Shown: positions 1 through 7,876, counted from the first letter of the stretch. The stretch: 34,720 nucleotides of DNA from Paraferrimonas sp. SM1919 (GCF_010993985.1 NZ_WINH01000005.1:1-34720); one strand, 5' to 3'. Made by a program: numbers and translations. Notes: generated by a model not told the origin, from the sequence alone.

Positions 1-10
1 CAAGTAAACG

Positions 11-82
11 CTCTAACAAGCGCAGGCACATGGACAAAATTTCCGCTGCGCTCCAATTTTTCCTGTGCTGCGAGCGTAAGGA
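11..82 (+). other. Degenerate integron attC-like recombination site
   Basis: A long imperfect hairpin with attC hallmarks. A simple-site-like box CTCTAAC lies at 11-17. The arms CGCAG/CACA (21-30, with G26 extrahelical) pair with TGTGCTGCG (64-72), GGA (32-34) pairs with TCC (61-63) with T31 unpaired, and AAAATT (36-41) pairs with AATTTT (55-60) with C35 unpaired. Unpaired bases on one arm only are typical of attC sites. The right-hand core box should read GTTRRRY but reads GTAAGGA (75-81), so the site is probably decayed. The gene at 116 starts about 35 bases later, the expected cassette spacing. No integrase gene is in the window. Confidence 0.6.
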
Positions 83-115
83 AAGTCTTATTATTTATAA
101 GGGTAGGGAATCTTA

Positions 116-571
116 ATGGAGCTTAAGAACCAACAGCATAGTCATTTATTGAAAGAAAGCGCTTTTGAGGGCTCAATCTTAAAAGCTTTCTATGTGCTAT
201 TTCTATTCATTATGTCTGGTTTGGTTTATTTTTTTGGATTCTTTAAATATGAATTTGAGGAAGTAACTGAATCGTTACTGCAGCAAAAGTCTTCTGAAGT
301 ATTCATCTGTGATAGGAAAATTGACAAAGACACGTTCTTTGTGGCTTTTGAACAAAGGACAAAGTTTAAGACTTCAGGTAGTCATCCAACTAGCGCTTAT
401 CAGGCAAGGTTAGAAACTAATTCAGAAGAGTTTATATTCTATTTACATCAAGATTCACGCAAAACTGAACTATTCTGGGTGTATCAACATGATAATAATT
501 ACCAGAGTTCAGCACATTATTATATTAAATCTAAAGCCCTTGCAGCTTTGGCAGAAGCTTTCTGCAGCTAA
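116..571 (+). CDS. Hypothetical membrane-anchored protein, cassette-like
   Basis: A 151-residue protein of unknown family. It has a charged N-terminus, one strong membrane segment at about residues 24-43, and a soluble C-terminal part of about 105 residues rich in aromatic and polar residues. The ATG at 116 follows an AGGGA ribosome site by about six bases. It lies directly downstream of an attC-like fold and is followed by a 250-base non-coding stretch, which fits a single-gene integron cassette. Its AT-rich codon use differs from the prp operon further right. No function can be assigned. Confidence 0.6.
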   Translation: MELKNQQHSHLLKESAFEGSILKAFYVLFLFIMSGLVYFFGFFKYEFEEVTESLLQQKSSEVFICDRKIDKDTFFVAFEQRTKFKTSGSHPTSAYQARLETNSEEFIFYLHQDSRKTELFWVYQHDNNYQSSAHYYIKSKALAALAEAFCS

Positions 572-821
572 AGGTCACCCCCCTCCAGTTTATTTTCCCT
601 TCGAATGAGATAGGTCTGTTGAGCCTAAAAAGCAGCGTACCTCTTTACGGAAATTTAACTAGTTTTATAGAGAAAAATTTAAACCTTTCTCTGAAATAAA
701 TTTATACTTTATTTCAACAGTTTAAAATGACATATTATTTGTAAGTTAAATTTTGTGCGGAAGTTTATCGAGCTTCCGCTTAATAAGCTGTTAAGTTTCC
801 GTGTGACAAGGAGGAAATAGA
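572..821. other. Non-coding stretch with hairpin and possible core-site boxes
   Basis: No gene is seen in this 250-base AT-rich stretch. A hairpin GCGGAAG (757-763) / CTTCCGC (773-779) lies near its right end. ATTTAAC (653-659) matches the RYYYAAC box and GTTAAGT (790-796) matches the GTTRRRY box of integron sites. They stand 26 bases before the next gene and are nearly complementary to each other. This could be a third, very degenerate attC, but the boxes are short and the region is AT-rich. Confidence 0.3.
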
Positions 822-1052
822 GTGGAGCAAGCAGAAATAAATCAATGCGAATGGGGGAATCCTGAAAACTGGAGTGGCCCAAAATGGTTGGGTGTTTATT
901 TTAGTAAGAAAGATTCCCGTATCTGGGTGCCCAAGCCAGTTGCATACACTGGGTGGACATTAAATTTAGCGCATTCCTCCGGCGTAGCCTGTTTATTTAC
1001 TATGTTCGGGTTAGCGCTACTGGCAGCGGTTGCTGCTGGAAGGTATTTTTGA
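822..1052 (+). CDS. Small DUF5808-like protein with C-terminal membrane segment
   Basis: A 76-residue protein. The central part, about residues 17-52, has the pattern seen in DUF5808 proteins: an aromatic-rich WLGVYFSKKDSRIWVPKP stretch followed by GWTLNLAH. A hydrophobic helix follows at about residues 54-73. It starts at GTG, supported by a strong AAGGAGG ribosome site about seven bases upstream. It is short and stands alone between attC-like sequences, as expected for a mobile cassette. The biochemical role of this domain is not known. I am confident it is a real gene and moderately confident of the family. Confidence 0.7.
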   Translation: MEQAEINQCEWGNPENWSGPKWLGVYFSKKDSRIWVPKPVAYTGWTLNLAHSSGVACLFTMFGLALLAAVAAGRYF

Positions 1053-1105
1053 GGCGTTATACGCACCAGCATTGTTGCTAACCCCTAGTCGTAAGGAATA
1101 CACGC

Positions 1106-1333
1106 TTGACTAAAAAAGAAAGAGAAAAAGCATGATTAGTAAAAAAGCTACTAGATGCTATTGAGAATAGAAATTTAGCTGTATTTGCTGGGGCAGGATT
1201 GTCTATACCTGCAGGGTACGTAAATTGGAAGCAGTTATTGCAGCCCATCGCTGACGAGTTCACTGCTGTAGGACAAATTTTCCGCTGCGCTCAAAATTTG
1301 CCACAGTGCAAGGCCTTACCTTTCAAACCGTAA
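1106..1333 (+). pseudogene. Fragment of a SIR2-domain (defence-type) gene
   Basis: Reading from TTG 1106 gives TKKEREKA, then an in-frame TGA at 1133-1135, then about 43 residues with the typical N-terminus of a SIR2-like domain. These include the glycine-rich nucleotide-binding run AVFAGAGLSIPAGY (about 1172-1213) and WKQLLQPIADEF (about 1217-1252). The similarity stops at about 1262, where the sequence passes straight into an attC-like hairpin, and the frame closes at TAA 1331. Intact SIR2 defence proteins have several hundred residues, so this is a truncated relic. In such proteins the domain usually degrades NAD+ on phage infection. No partner gene is visible. Confidence 0.7.
1261..1308 (+). 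other. Second attC-like hairpin, truncated
   Basis: CTGT (1266-1269) pairs with ACAG (1303-1306), GG (1271-1272) with CC (1301-1302), and CAAATTTT (1274-1281) with AAAATTTG (1293-1300). A1270 and A1273 are unpaired on one arm only. The loop contains CCGCTGCGCTC, the same loop as in the fold at 11-82, and the inner arms are nearly the same too. No convincing RYYYAAC or GTTRRRY boxes remain outside the stem, so it looks like a decayed or truncated relative of that site. Confidence 0.55.
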
Positions 1334-1382
1334 ATTACTTTTGCTCATAAATTAGCTGGTCACTTTGTTCAAAGAATCAAAG

Positions 1383-1410
1383 GCCGTGCTGCTTTGAGGA
1401 AGAACACGGC
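1383..1410 (-). terminator. Possible terminator of the esterase at 1434
   Basis: GCCGTG (1383-1388) and CACGGC (1405-1410) form a six-pair stem. Read on the minus strand it is followed by CTTTGATTCTTTG, which is T-rich but interrupted. It lies 24 bases past the stop codon of the minus-strand esterase. The loop is long (16 bases), so this is tentative. Confidence 0.35.
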
Positions 1411-1433
1411 GAATAACAATTTATCAGTGATTA

Positions 1434-2513
1434 TTACTCAACCACCAGCTGTTGTCTTTCCACGAGAAAATCAAAGGTTAATTCGAATAACCCTTTGCCA
1501 TCGACTTGAGCGTGCCAGGCACCATGGCCGTAACCTTCTAGAGTTGCCAGTGTACTATGCACCCCTAAGTCGTTATAGATGTCTTGCAGTTCAAGGGCCT
1601 CTGCATAAGGAGTGACAGGGTCCTCGGCAGTACCGTGGGCCATAAACAGTTCAGGATCGTTACTGTCATAACGGTTGATGCCATAAACCCCTTCAAAGAC
1701 ATCCAATTTGATGTTTGAACCCCAAAAATACACCATAGAGTTCACTTTGTAGCTTTGATCTGTATTGGCTGTTGCTAGGGTAGGGTCGTCATTAATCGAT
1801 ATTTCATCTCTAAAATCTTCAAGTTCAGAAATACCTAAGGCGATGGTAGTAATCGAGCCTGCTGAGGCACCACCTACGGTGATGTAATCGGTATTGATAT
1901 TGTAATCAGTGCTATTGGCCACTAGCCAACGCAGGGCGGCTTTGGCATCTCGTTGGGCGGTGTACATGGCCGTGGCTTGCATCACTTCATCTGCACTTTG
2001 GGCAGCCTGTAAAGCATGTTCAATCCACTCGGTAGGCGCAATACCTTGATAGTAGTTGAGTAATTGCTCTGGGCTCATGCCTTGAATCACACCTAAATCT
2101 TCTGCCGTTCGGTAATCAATGGAGGCAAACACCCAGCCTCTTGCAGCAAAATAATTGCCCATTTCAACAATTTCAGGCTTGGTTTTAGTGCCACCTTTAA
2201 AGCCACCACCATGGATAAACATAAAGAGTGGCCGATTAGTACTGTCATTGTTAGGGTAATACACATCAAGCAACTGCGGCATCGCAACAGGGCTGGTGCT
2301 GCTGGTGTTATGGGTTAAGCCTTCGGCATAGGTAATGTCATATTGGGTTAGTACTGAGTAAGTCGAGTCGGCCTTAATGACAGGAATGCCGTTGTCTGTC
2401 ACTGGTGGAACTGGAGTGGGTGTTGTATCGGTTTGCTGTTCTTGTTCACCGCAGCCAAGGGTGAATAATGAAAACCCAAGAATGAGGGCTGCCGTTAAAG
2501 TATTGTTTTTCAT
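1434..2513 (-). CDS. Secreted lipoprotein esterase (alpha/beta hydrolase)
   Basis: A 359-residue hydrolase of the hormone-sensitive-lipase / carboxylesterase type, probably cleaving carboxylic esters outside the cytoplasm. I chose ATG 2513 because it begins MKNNTLTAALILGFSLFTLGC, a signal peptide ending in a lipoprotein-like cysteine (Cys21). An upstream TTG would add 27 unlikely residues. The low-complexity Thr/Pro stretch after Cys21 is a typical lipoprotein tether. The oxyanion motif HGGG is at 101-104, the nucleophile GASAG at 215-219 (Ser217), Asp298 is the likely acid, and His330 or His334 the base. The lipobox is imperfect (TLGC). The substrate is unknown. Confidence 0.8.
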   Translation of the reverse strand: MKNNTLTAALILGFSLFTLGCGEQEQQTDTTPTPVPPVTDNGIPVIKADSTYSVLTQYDITYAEGLTHNTSSTSPVAMPQLLDVYYPNNDSTNRPLFMFIHGGGFKGGTKTKPEIVEMGNYFAARGWVFASIDYRTAEDLGVIQGMSPEQLLNYYQGIAPTEWIEHALQAAQSADEVMQATAMYTAQRDAKAALRWLVANSTDYNINTDYITVGGASAGSITTIALGISELEDFRDEISINDDPTLATANTDQSYKVNSMVYFWGSNIKLDVFEGVYGINRYDSNDPELFMAHGTAEDPVTPYAEALELQDIYNDLGVHSTLATLEGYGHGAWHAQVDGKGLFELTFDFLVERQQLVVE

Positions 2514-2748
2514 GGAGGATGTTCTTCTTATTTTACTGCAAGGTCGTAACAAATAAAACGACTTACTTTTGAATTGGTTGACTAAGGAGACCAATTTTAT
2601 TTACATGTTAGACGCTAATGATTACCAGATACGCTTTATAGAAAATAGTCTTTTTAGGGACAATGTAATTTTTATCTAAAAATAATTGCGCTATCTTGGT
2701 TTATATCATAATAAATTACGCGATTGATTACCCAGTTAAGGGACAGGA

Positions 2749-2964
2749 TCACCTACAATGTCTTTGAATGTAGCTTTCTAAGGAATGCTTTAGCTTTTGG
2801 CTTGATAAAGATATCTCTTTGTTGAAACTATCAATAGGGATCACTAATTCATCATCTTCTGCAAGGAAGATGACGGCATTTACTGATTCAATACACAAGC
2901 AGCTATGGCCATTAATTTCAGACATGGTATTGGCTAATGCAAGAATATCTTTAGTCAAAAGCAT
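2749..2964 (-). CDS. Small hypothetical protein
   Basis: A 71-residue protein with no family I recognise. It has alternating hydrophobic and acidic stretches and a predicted amphipathic C-terminal helix, and no signal or membrane segment. I chose ATG 2964 because GGAGAGG lies eight bases upstream; the ATG at 3009 has no ribosome site. It could be translated downstream of the large esterase gene, but a hairpin at 3091-3120 lies between them. Whether it is expressed is uncertain, though the ribosome site supports it being real. Confidence 0.5.
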   Translation of the reverse strand: MLLTKDILALANTMSEINGHSCLCIESVNAVIFLAEDDELVIPIDSFNKEISLSSQKLKHSLESYIQRHCR

Positions 2965-3090
2965 CTTAGCCTCTCCAAGATTAGAAAATATACCCTCTAT
3001 TTCAAACATAGCAGAGGCTAGCTTGCTAGCAATGTAAAGGTGTCAGGTAGGAGCAGTATTACCTTGTGGTGATATCTGCTCCGTTAAAAT

Positions 3091-3124
3091 TAATGCCATT
3101 AGTTACAAAAACTGGCATTATTTT
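3091..3124 (-). terminator. Probable intrinsic terminator after the large esterase
   Basis: TAATGCCA (3091-3098) and TGGCATTA (3113-3120) form a perfect eight-pair stem with a 14-base loop. On the minus strand the stem is followed by ATTTTAAC, and on the plus strand by TTTTTATTA. It lies about 45 bases past the stop of the gene at 3165-6059 and probably ends its transcript. Confidence 0.5.
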
Positions 3125-3164
3125 TATTACCTTAGGTGATGTTATTTTCTATAACTAACACTGA

Positions 3165-6059
3165 CTATTGCTGTATGTTGTATGCAGGGTCGTGTTCTTC
3201 CATTATTGAGCTTGCAATGGCCTTAAGGTTTGTTTGATAGCCGCTGTCATAAGGATAACTTTCAAGATCAACCCCATATATAGCGTTTAACCATATTAAT
3301 TCTGATAAATCTTTAATCATATTACCTGCATGGCCTTTGCTATCTACAAACAATGAGGTTTCTTCTGGGCCTGTTAACGCAGTTATATCCGGTAAGTCAC
3401 CTGTTTCAAACAAGGTTCGTAGCTCGAAGGCCGCCTGACCGTATGGTATAGAAAAAATATCGACATCAGGATAAAGCGCGCGCAATGAATCAATAAAAGG
3501 AAGCCATTCACCCTCATAGTCCCAAACGTTGGCATAACTATCTGCATCGGCATAGTCTGCTGGAAAGTCAGGCCAGGGTAGACCGATAAAGAACTTGGTA
3601 TTGGGGTTTTTCGATAATGCATAATCAAACCATAGTTGGTAGCCTTCAGTTGTTGGGTAGCTGCCTTCGTACGTCATGCCGAACAGCTCAATATTACCAG
3701 TGTCGAGCACTGCTTGAATATTGCTGCGATGTTCTTCATCTTGCCACAATGCCATTGGCGCTCCAGTCTCTCCTCCTGAAAACTCAACGACTTGAGTATG
3801 CCCCAGAATACCCGCGTTACTGGCGTGGAAGGGCAGTTGCTCAGCAATAGGGCGAAAGAAACTGTGCCCCATTAGCATAGTGTTAAAGCCTTGAGCAGTT
3901 TCTGGTACAAAAGGATGGGGAGGAGTTGTGGCTAAAACAGTGTTTAAGAAATTATCTACTCTGTCATTAACAGGGTTATTTCTATTGGTTTCAACATGGT
4001 CCCCAGTTGGTGATAGGTCGAACAGGTGGGGACTATTGATTTGGTTATCAATTGCTTTACGAAGATCATCATACATCCACGCACAATTACTTAAACCAGC
4101 GGCTTGGGCTTGAGCTATTGTGGAATTACCGCCGCCACAGGCAGGATCAAGCTCGCCGATAATGAACATGCTTGGCACTTCGGTTAAACCATTGTTGATT
4201 TTTGCTTCTGGGTAAATACCGAGACCTTCATAGTCAAAACCTATTTTTGCCATGCCATCATTACGAAGATCACCGCCATTAAATACATAGGGCTCTTGAC
4301 CGACTAGTGCATCGAACATGTCAAATACTCGAGGTGGAACAAAAGTCCAAGAGTCAGCAATGATACCAGTTAATGCTACACCTTCTTCTAAATAGGCCTG
4401 AGCCATATTAAAAACACCAATTGAGCCGGCACTGGTTCCGTGGGCAAATACATGGCTAGTAGGGAAGTGGTTAACTGTATAATCCACAGCTGCCATGTTT
4501 GCTTGTAAACCATTAACTTGGCCTCCATTAGGGTTATTCAAGTAAGGCGCGCCCCTACCGGAATACAAATCATGGTCACATAGAGAGCCAAATACGATTC
4601 GGTAGCCCTCCTGAATTCGTCTGGTTAGGGTGGAGCGCACAATCGTGCCATCAACCGAGTGGGTATTAGCAACTAAATGCAGATCAATAAAATCGTCGAA
4701 GGTTTCTTCATGATTCCAGGTATGCTTGGTTAGGTTTTTGACTGCTTGGTAATAACCATCCTCTTCAAACCAACCATAACCGCCGCCATGTAAATAGATC
4801 CATAACGGCGCTTGTGCTCCAGGATTGTTGGCGGGTTCCATGACCATAAAGGTATAGTTACCTGATAGACCGCAACTATAAGCCTGGTTTCTGTAAAAAT
4901 TAAGTTCAAAAGAGTCGTTATTGAAATTTAGTACTCTAGACTCAACAAGTGCAATTTGTTCTGTAGTTCGATCAACAACTAAATCTTGGGGTTCAGATGG
5001 GTCTAAAGATGCAACGAACTCGGCAAAGTAATGCATAATTTCACCGTCATTCGTCCAATTATGTTTTTCATCTTTGAAATCGCCCCACATATCCACATAA
5101 CGGACAATATTGTCATCGATTCCTAATTCTTGGTACTTAACAATCACAGGATCAACATAGACAGGGTTGTGGTTATCATCATCGTCAAAATCTGGCCCAT
5201 AGACCAAATAGGTCATAGGGCTATTAACGGTAACGTCATTGACAGGATCCCAAGTGTCTATGTTTTCCCATGCAGGCTCAGGCAAAGCGTTGTACATATA
5301 AATCCCTTGAATGGAAGGGTGATTACTGTGGGCAAGTCGCCAGCTAACAATCGAACCTCGGGAACGTCCACCAATCACAATATGATTGGGATCTAAGTTA
5401 TAGGCAGCCGCATTGGCTCTGATCCAATCAAAAGCAAGTTGAGCGTCGGCAGCCCCAATAGTTACCTGTTCAGGAGTACCAATGTTTTCAAACGATTCCC
5501 AACTCACAGCTGCATAACCGGATTGAGCAATAGTATCTAGCTGCTTTTCAGACATATCATTAGCAGTAGAGCCATTACTGTGAGCAAATAAATAGATAGG
5601 GGCAGGCTTACTTTGATCATAGGGCATATGAATGTTAAGCCACTGTCTATTAGGGTCATCTGCGCCATAGACGATGCCAGTGTAATCCCACTGCTCGTTA
5701 AGTTCGGTTGCAGGGGAAGTAATAACGACTTCTACACTTGCTGAAGTTTCGCCGCCCGTACCTGAACAAGAAAGGCTATAGATTTTAGAACCAGACTCTG
5801 CTGCAGCAATTTGCTCATTACCTGATGAGCTTTTACTGCCATTCCAATCTCCCGAAGCGGTACATGAATCTGCATCACTTGCGGACCAGCTAAGAGTAAA
5901 TTCTGAATTAGCTGTGCTCACAGATGTTGAAGCTGTGAAAGAGATGACTGGTGCGACAGTGTTACTGGTGGGCGCTGAGGGGGTGTTATTTCCACAAGCC
6001 GCTAATAAGAAAGTTATGGTTAATGATGCAAAGCATTGTTGTTTGCTGCGTCCCTTCAT
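3165..6059 (-). CDS. Large secreted lipoprotein with Ig-like domain and three hydrolase-like modules
   Basis: A 964-residue exported lipoprotein with a perfect lipobox LAAC (Cys22). Residues about 36-115 form an Ig-like beta domain with two cysteines (66 and 98). Residues about 122-355 resemble the PHB-depolymerase / feruloyl-esterase fold, with nucleophile motif GRSRG at 231-235. Residues about 395-710 are a second alpha/beta hydrolase, with HGGG at 424-427, nucleophile GTSAG at 541-545 (Ser543) and a possible His at 688. Residues about 725-960 look like an SGNH-type hydrolase, with GHSFF at 731-735 and Asp906/His910 near the end. It is divergent from the prp operon across a 213-base region. 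It likely attacks an extracellular ester polymer or glycan ester. The third module is the least certain. Confidence 0.75.
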   Translation of the reverse strand: MKGRSKQQCFASLTITFLLAACGNNTPSAPTSNTVAPVISFTASTSVSTANSEFTLSWSASDADSCTASGDWNGSKSSSGNEQIAAAESGSKIYSLSCSGTGGETSASVEVVITSPATELNEQWDYTGIVYGADDPNRQWLNIHMPYDQSKPAPIYLFAHSNGSTANDMSEKQLDTIAQSGYAAVSWESFENIGTPEQVTIGAADAQLAFDWIRANAAAYNLDPNHIVIGGRSRGSIVSWRLAHSNHPSIQGIYMYNALPEPAWENIDTWDPVNDVTVNSPMTYLVYGPDFDDDDNHNPVYVDPVIVKYQELGIDDNIVRYVDMWGDFKDEKHNWTNDGEIMHYFAEFVASLDPSEPQDLVVDRTTEQIALVESRVLNFNNDSFELNFYRNQAYSCGLSGNYTFMVMEPANNPGAQAPLWIYLHGGGYGWFEEDGYYQAVKNLTKHTWNHEETFDDFIDLHLVANTHSVDGTIVRSTLTRRIQEGYRIVFGSLCDHDLYSGRGAPYLNNPNGGQVNGLQANMAAVDYTVNHFPTSHVFAHGTSAGSIGVFNMAQAYLEEGVALTGIIADSWTFVPPRVFDMFDALVGQEPYVFNGGDLRNDGMAKIGFDYEGLGIYPEAKINNGLTEVPSMFIIGELDPACGGGNSTIAQAQAAGLSNCAWMYDDLRKAIDNQINSPHLFDLSPTGDHVETNRNNPVNDRVDNFLNTVLATTPPHPFVPETAQGFNTMLMGHSFFRPIAEQLPFHASNAGILGHTQVVEFSGGETGAPMALWQDEEHRSNIQAVLDTGNIELFGMTYEGSYPTTEGYQLWFDYALSKNPNTKFFIGLPWPDFPADYADADSYANVWDYEGEWLPFIDSLRALYPDVDIFSIPYGQAAFELRTLFETGDLPDITALTGPEETSLFVDSKGHAGNMIKDLSELIWLNAIYGVDLESYPYDSGYQTNLKAIASSIMEEHDPAYNIQQ

Positions 6060-6199
6060 TGAAATACCTTTTGAAATACATACGCCTTAATACCTATTGA
6101 AACGCAAGACACATGCTTTGGTTGACAGGGATTTAGAAATTAAATTAGTTAATCGATTTAAAGTCTTTGAAAGATGATTGTTCAGCTACTTGATTGATG

Positions 6200-6211
6200 A
6201 TTGTCGACAAT
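6200..6211. promoter_or_regulatory. Operator copy 1, ATTGTCGACAAT
   Basis: A perfect 12-bp palindrome, the kind of site bound by GntR/FadR-family dimers. An identical copy lies at 6252-6263, and the sequence occurs nowhere else that I found in the window. Both copies sit in the divergent region between the large esterase and the prpR-prpBC-acnD-prpF operon. Confidence 0.75.
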
Positions 6212-6251
6212 GAATTCATTTTAAGGTTGTTATTTGCTCAAAAGTTGATAA

Positions 6252-6263
6252 ATTGTCGACAAT
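6252..6263. promoter_or_regulatory. Operator copy 2, ATTGTCGACAAT
   Basis: Identical to the copy at 6200-6211 and starting exactly 52 bases later, about five helical turns, so both copies would face the same side of the DNA. It ends 48 bases before the chosen start of the GntR gene, a position suited to repression. From position and family it is most likely the autoregulatory and operon operator of that GntR protein. Confidence 0.75.
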
Positions 6264-6311
6264 GTTTAATTTTTGTTATCGATAATTATGATTAAAGGTG
6301 ACACGTCTTCC

Positions 6312-6962
6312 ATGGCTGAACTCTGCTTTGTTTCTTTGCGAGACGCCATCGTAGAGGGCAAAGTAAAGCAGGGCAGTAAGCTCAGTGAGACTAAAATTGC
6401 TGAGCAGTATCAAGTCTCGAGAGCGGTAGTGCGCGATGCCATTGCTAAATTGGAAGTGTGCCGTTTGGTCGAACGTAAACCTAACATTGGCGCAAAAGTG
6501 ATCAGTTTAAATGAGGCTTCTTTGAACGAGCTTTATCAAGTACGCAGTGCCTTAGAAGCTTTAGCGGCTCGATTAGCGGCAAATAATATGACCAAGCAGC
6601 AGCGCCAGCAATTAATCTCATTACTTGATTCACAGAAGTCGGTTGTTCGTTCTAATAATTATTACCAAGAAGCGGGTGATGTGGACTTTCATTATCATAT
6701 TATCACTGGTAGTAATAACCAATCACTGGTCGACCTGTTATTAGGCAGTATTTATTACTTAGTTCGTATGTATCGAGTGCAATTGGGCATGACAGGACCA
6801 AGGGTTTCCAATGCCTATTTTGAACACCAGCAAATTGCCATGGCCATTGAGCGTCAAGATGGCGAACTGGCAGAAATGCTGATGCGTAGACACATTCAAT
6901 ATTCGATGCAAACCATCATAGATAAGTTTGCTGCTAATTCTATTAGCCAACTTCAGCTTTAG
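6312..6962 (+). CDS. prpR: GntR/FadR-family regulator of the methylcitrate operon
   Basis: A 216-residue regulator. The N-terminal winged helix (to about residue 65) includes SRAVVRDAIAKLE, and the C-terminal FCD all-helical ligand domain includes a histidine-bearing segment (DFHYHI). I chose ATG 6312 because AAAGGTGA lies upstream; the in-frame ATG at 6288 has no ribosome site. It is the first gene of the prp operon, 32 bases before prpB, and two identical palindromes lie upstream. It probably represses the operon until 2-methylcitrate or a related metabolite binds. Unlike enteric PrpR, which is a sigma-54 activator, this is the GntR type found in Shewanella. The symbol is given by context. 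Confidence 0.8.
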   Translation: MAELCFVSLRDAIVEGKVKQGSKLSETKIAEQYQVSRAVVRDAIAKLEVCRLVERKPNIGAKVISLNEASLNELYQVRSALEALAARLAANNMTKQQRQQLISLLDSQKSVVRSNNYYQEAGDVDFHYHIITGSNNQSLVDLLLGSIYYLVRMYRVQLGMTGPRVSNAYFEHQQIAMAIERQDGELAEMLMRRHIQYSMQTIIDKFAANSISQLQL

Positions 6963-6994
6963 CGCTAATACAAGTATCCAAAATTTAAGGAAAA

Positions 6995-7876
6995 ATGATG
7001 ACTCCAGGTAAGAAGTTTCGTGAAGCATTAAAGGCCAATAGCCCATTAAAAGTGGTGGGTACCATTAATGCCTACAGCGCCATTATGGCGAAAAAGATTG
7101 GTCACCAAGCCATATATTTGTCAGGTGGTGGGGTTGCCAATGCCTCTTACGGTTTACCTGATTTGGGTATGACTAGCTTGAATGACGTTATTGCGGATGT
7201 GCAGCGTATTACCAGTGCCTGTGACTTACCATTAATGGTGGACATTGATACTGGTTGGGGTGGCGCGTTTAACATTGCTAAAACCATTAAAGATATGGAA
7301 AAAGCCGGTGCTGCAGCAGTACACATTGAAGATCAGGTTGCGCAAAAGCGTTGTGGCCATCGCCCCAATAAAGAAATTGTTTCAACGGCGGAAATGGTTG
7401 ACCGCATTACTGCGGCAGTGGATGCCAGAACGGACAGTGATTTTTTCATTATGGCCCGTACCGATGCTTTTTCTAACGAGGGTTTAGCGGCGGCGATCAG
7501 CCGTGCTCAAGCTTATGTGGCGGCCGGTGCCGATGGTATTTTTGCCGAAGCCATTCAAACCAAACAAGATTACCAAGAGTTTTGCAGCGCGCTAGATGTG
7601 CCTGTTTTAGCAAACATCACCGAGTTTGGTAAGACCGAACTGCATAACTGTAAAGATTTAGCCCAGTGGGGAGTAGCTATGGTGCTGTACCCACTCAGTG
7701 CGTTCCGTGCCATGAATAAAGCGGCGGAGCTGGTGTATCGCTCGATTTTAGAAAATGGCGATCAAAAGGCCGTCATTGACACCATGCAAACCCGTATGGA
7801 GCTATACGATTACCTGGGCTACCACGAATACGAACAAAAGCTAGATGCACTGTTTGCTGCTGGCAAAAACAAATAA
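6995..7876 (+). CDS. prpB: 2-Methylisocitrate lyase
   Basis: Splits 2-methylisocitrate into pyruvate and succinate, the last step of the cytoplasmic methylcitrate cycle. The 293-residue length is normal. The active-site motif KRCGH is present with Cys120, and the PEP-mutase/isocitrate-lyase barrel motifs DIDTGWGG (83-90) and EDQV (112-115) are clear. Two ATGs in tandem (6995 and 6998) follow AAGG; the second has the better spacing. It is followed by prpC after 17 bases and is certainly in the same transcript. Confidence 0.95.
   Translation: MMTPGKKFREALKANSPLKVVGTINAYSAIMAKKIGHQAIYLSGGGVANASYGLPDLGMTSLNDVIADVQRITSACDLPLMVDIDTGWGGAFNIAKTIKDMEKAGAAAVHIEDQVAQKRCGHRPNKEIVSTAEMVDRITAAVDARTDSDFFIMARTDAFSNEGLAAAISRAQAYVAAGADGIFAEAIQTKQDYQEFCSALDVPVLANITEFGKTELHNCKDLAQWGVAMVLYPLSAFRAMNKAAELVYRSILENGDQKAVIDTMQTRMELYDYLGYHEYEQKLDALFAAGKNK

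Noticed and set aside
1057..1097. GCGTTATACGC and CGTAAGGAA after the DUF5808-like gene as another attC
   Set aside because: CGTAAGGAA matches the right side of the fold at 11-82, but no stem of useful length forms here.
1078..1263. Minus-strand ORF of 61 codons
   Set aside because: Antisense to the SIR2 relic, whose plus-strand frame carries an obvious domain signature.
1394..1615. Plus-strand ORF of 73 codons
   Set aside because: Runs antisense through the end of the clear esterase gene, with no ribosome site or recognisable protein pattern.
2819..3037. Plus-strand ORF of 72 codons
   Set aside because: Mirrors the minus-strand gene at 2749-2964, which has the better ribosome site.
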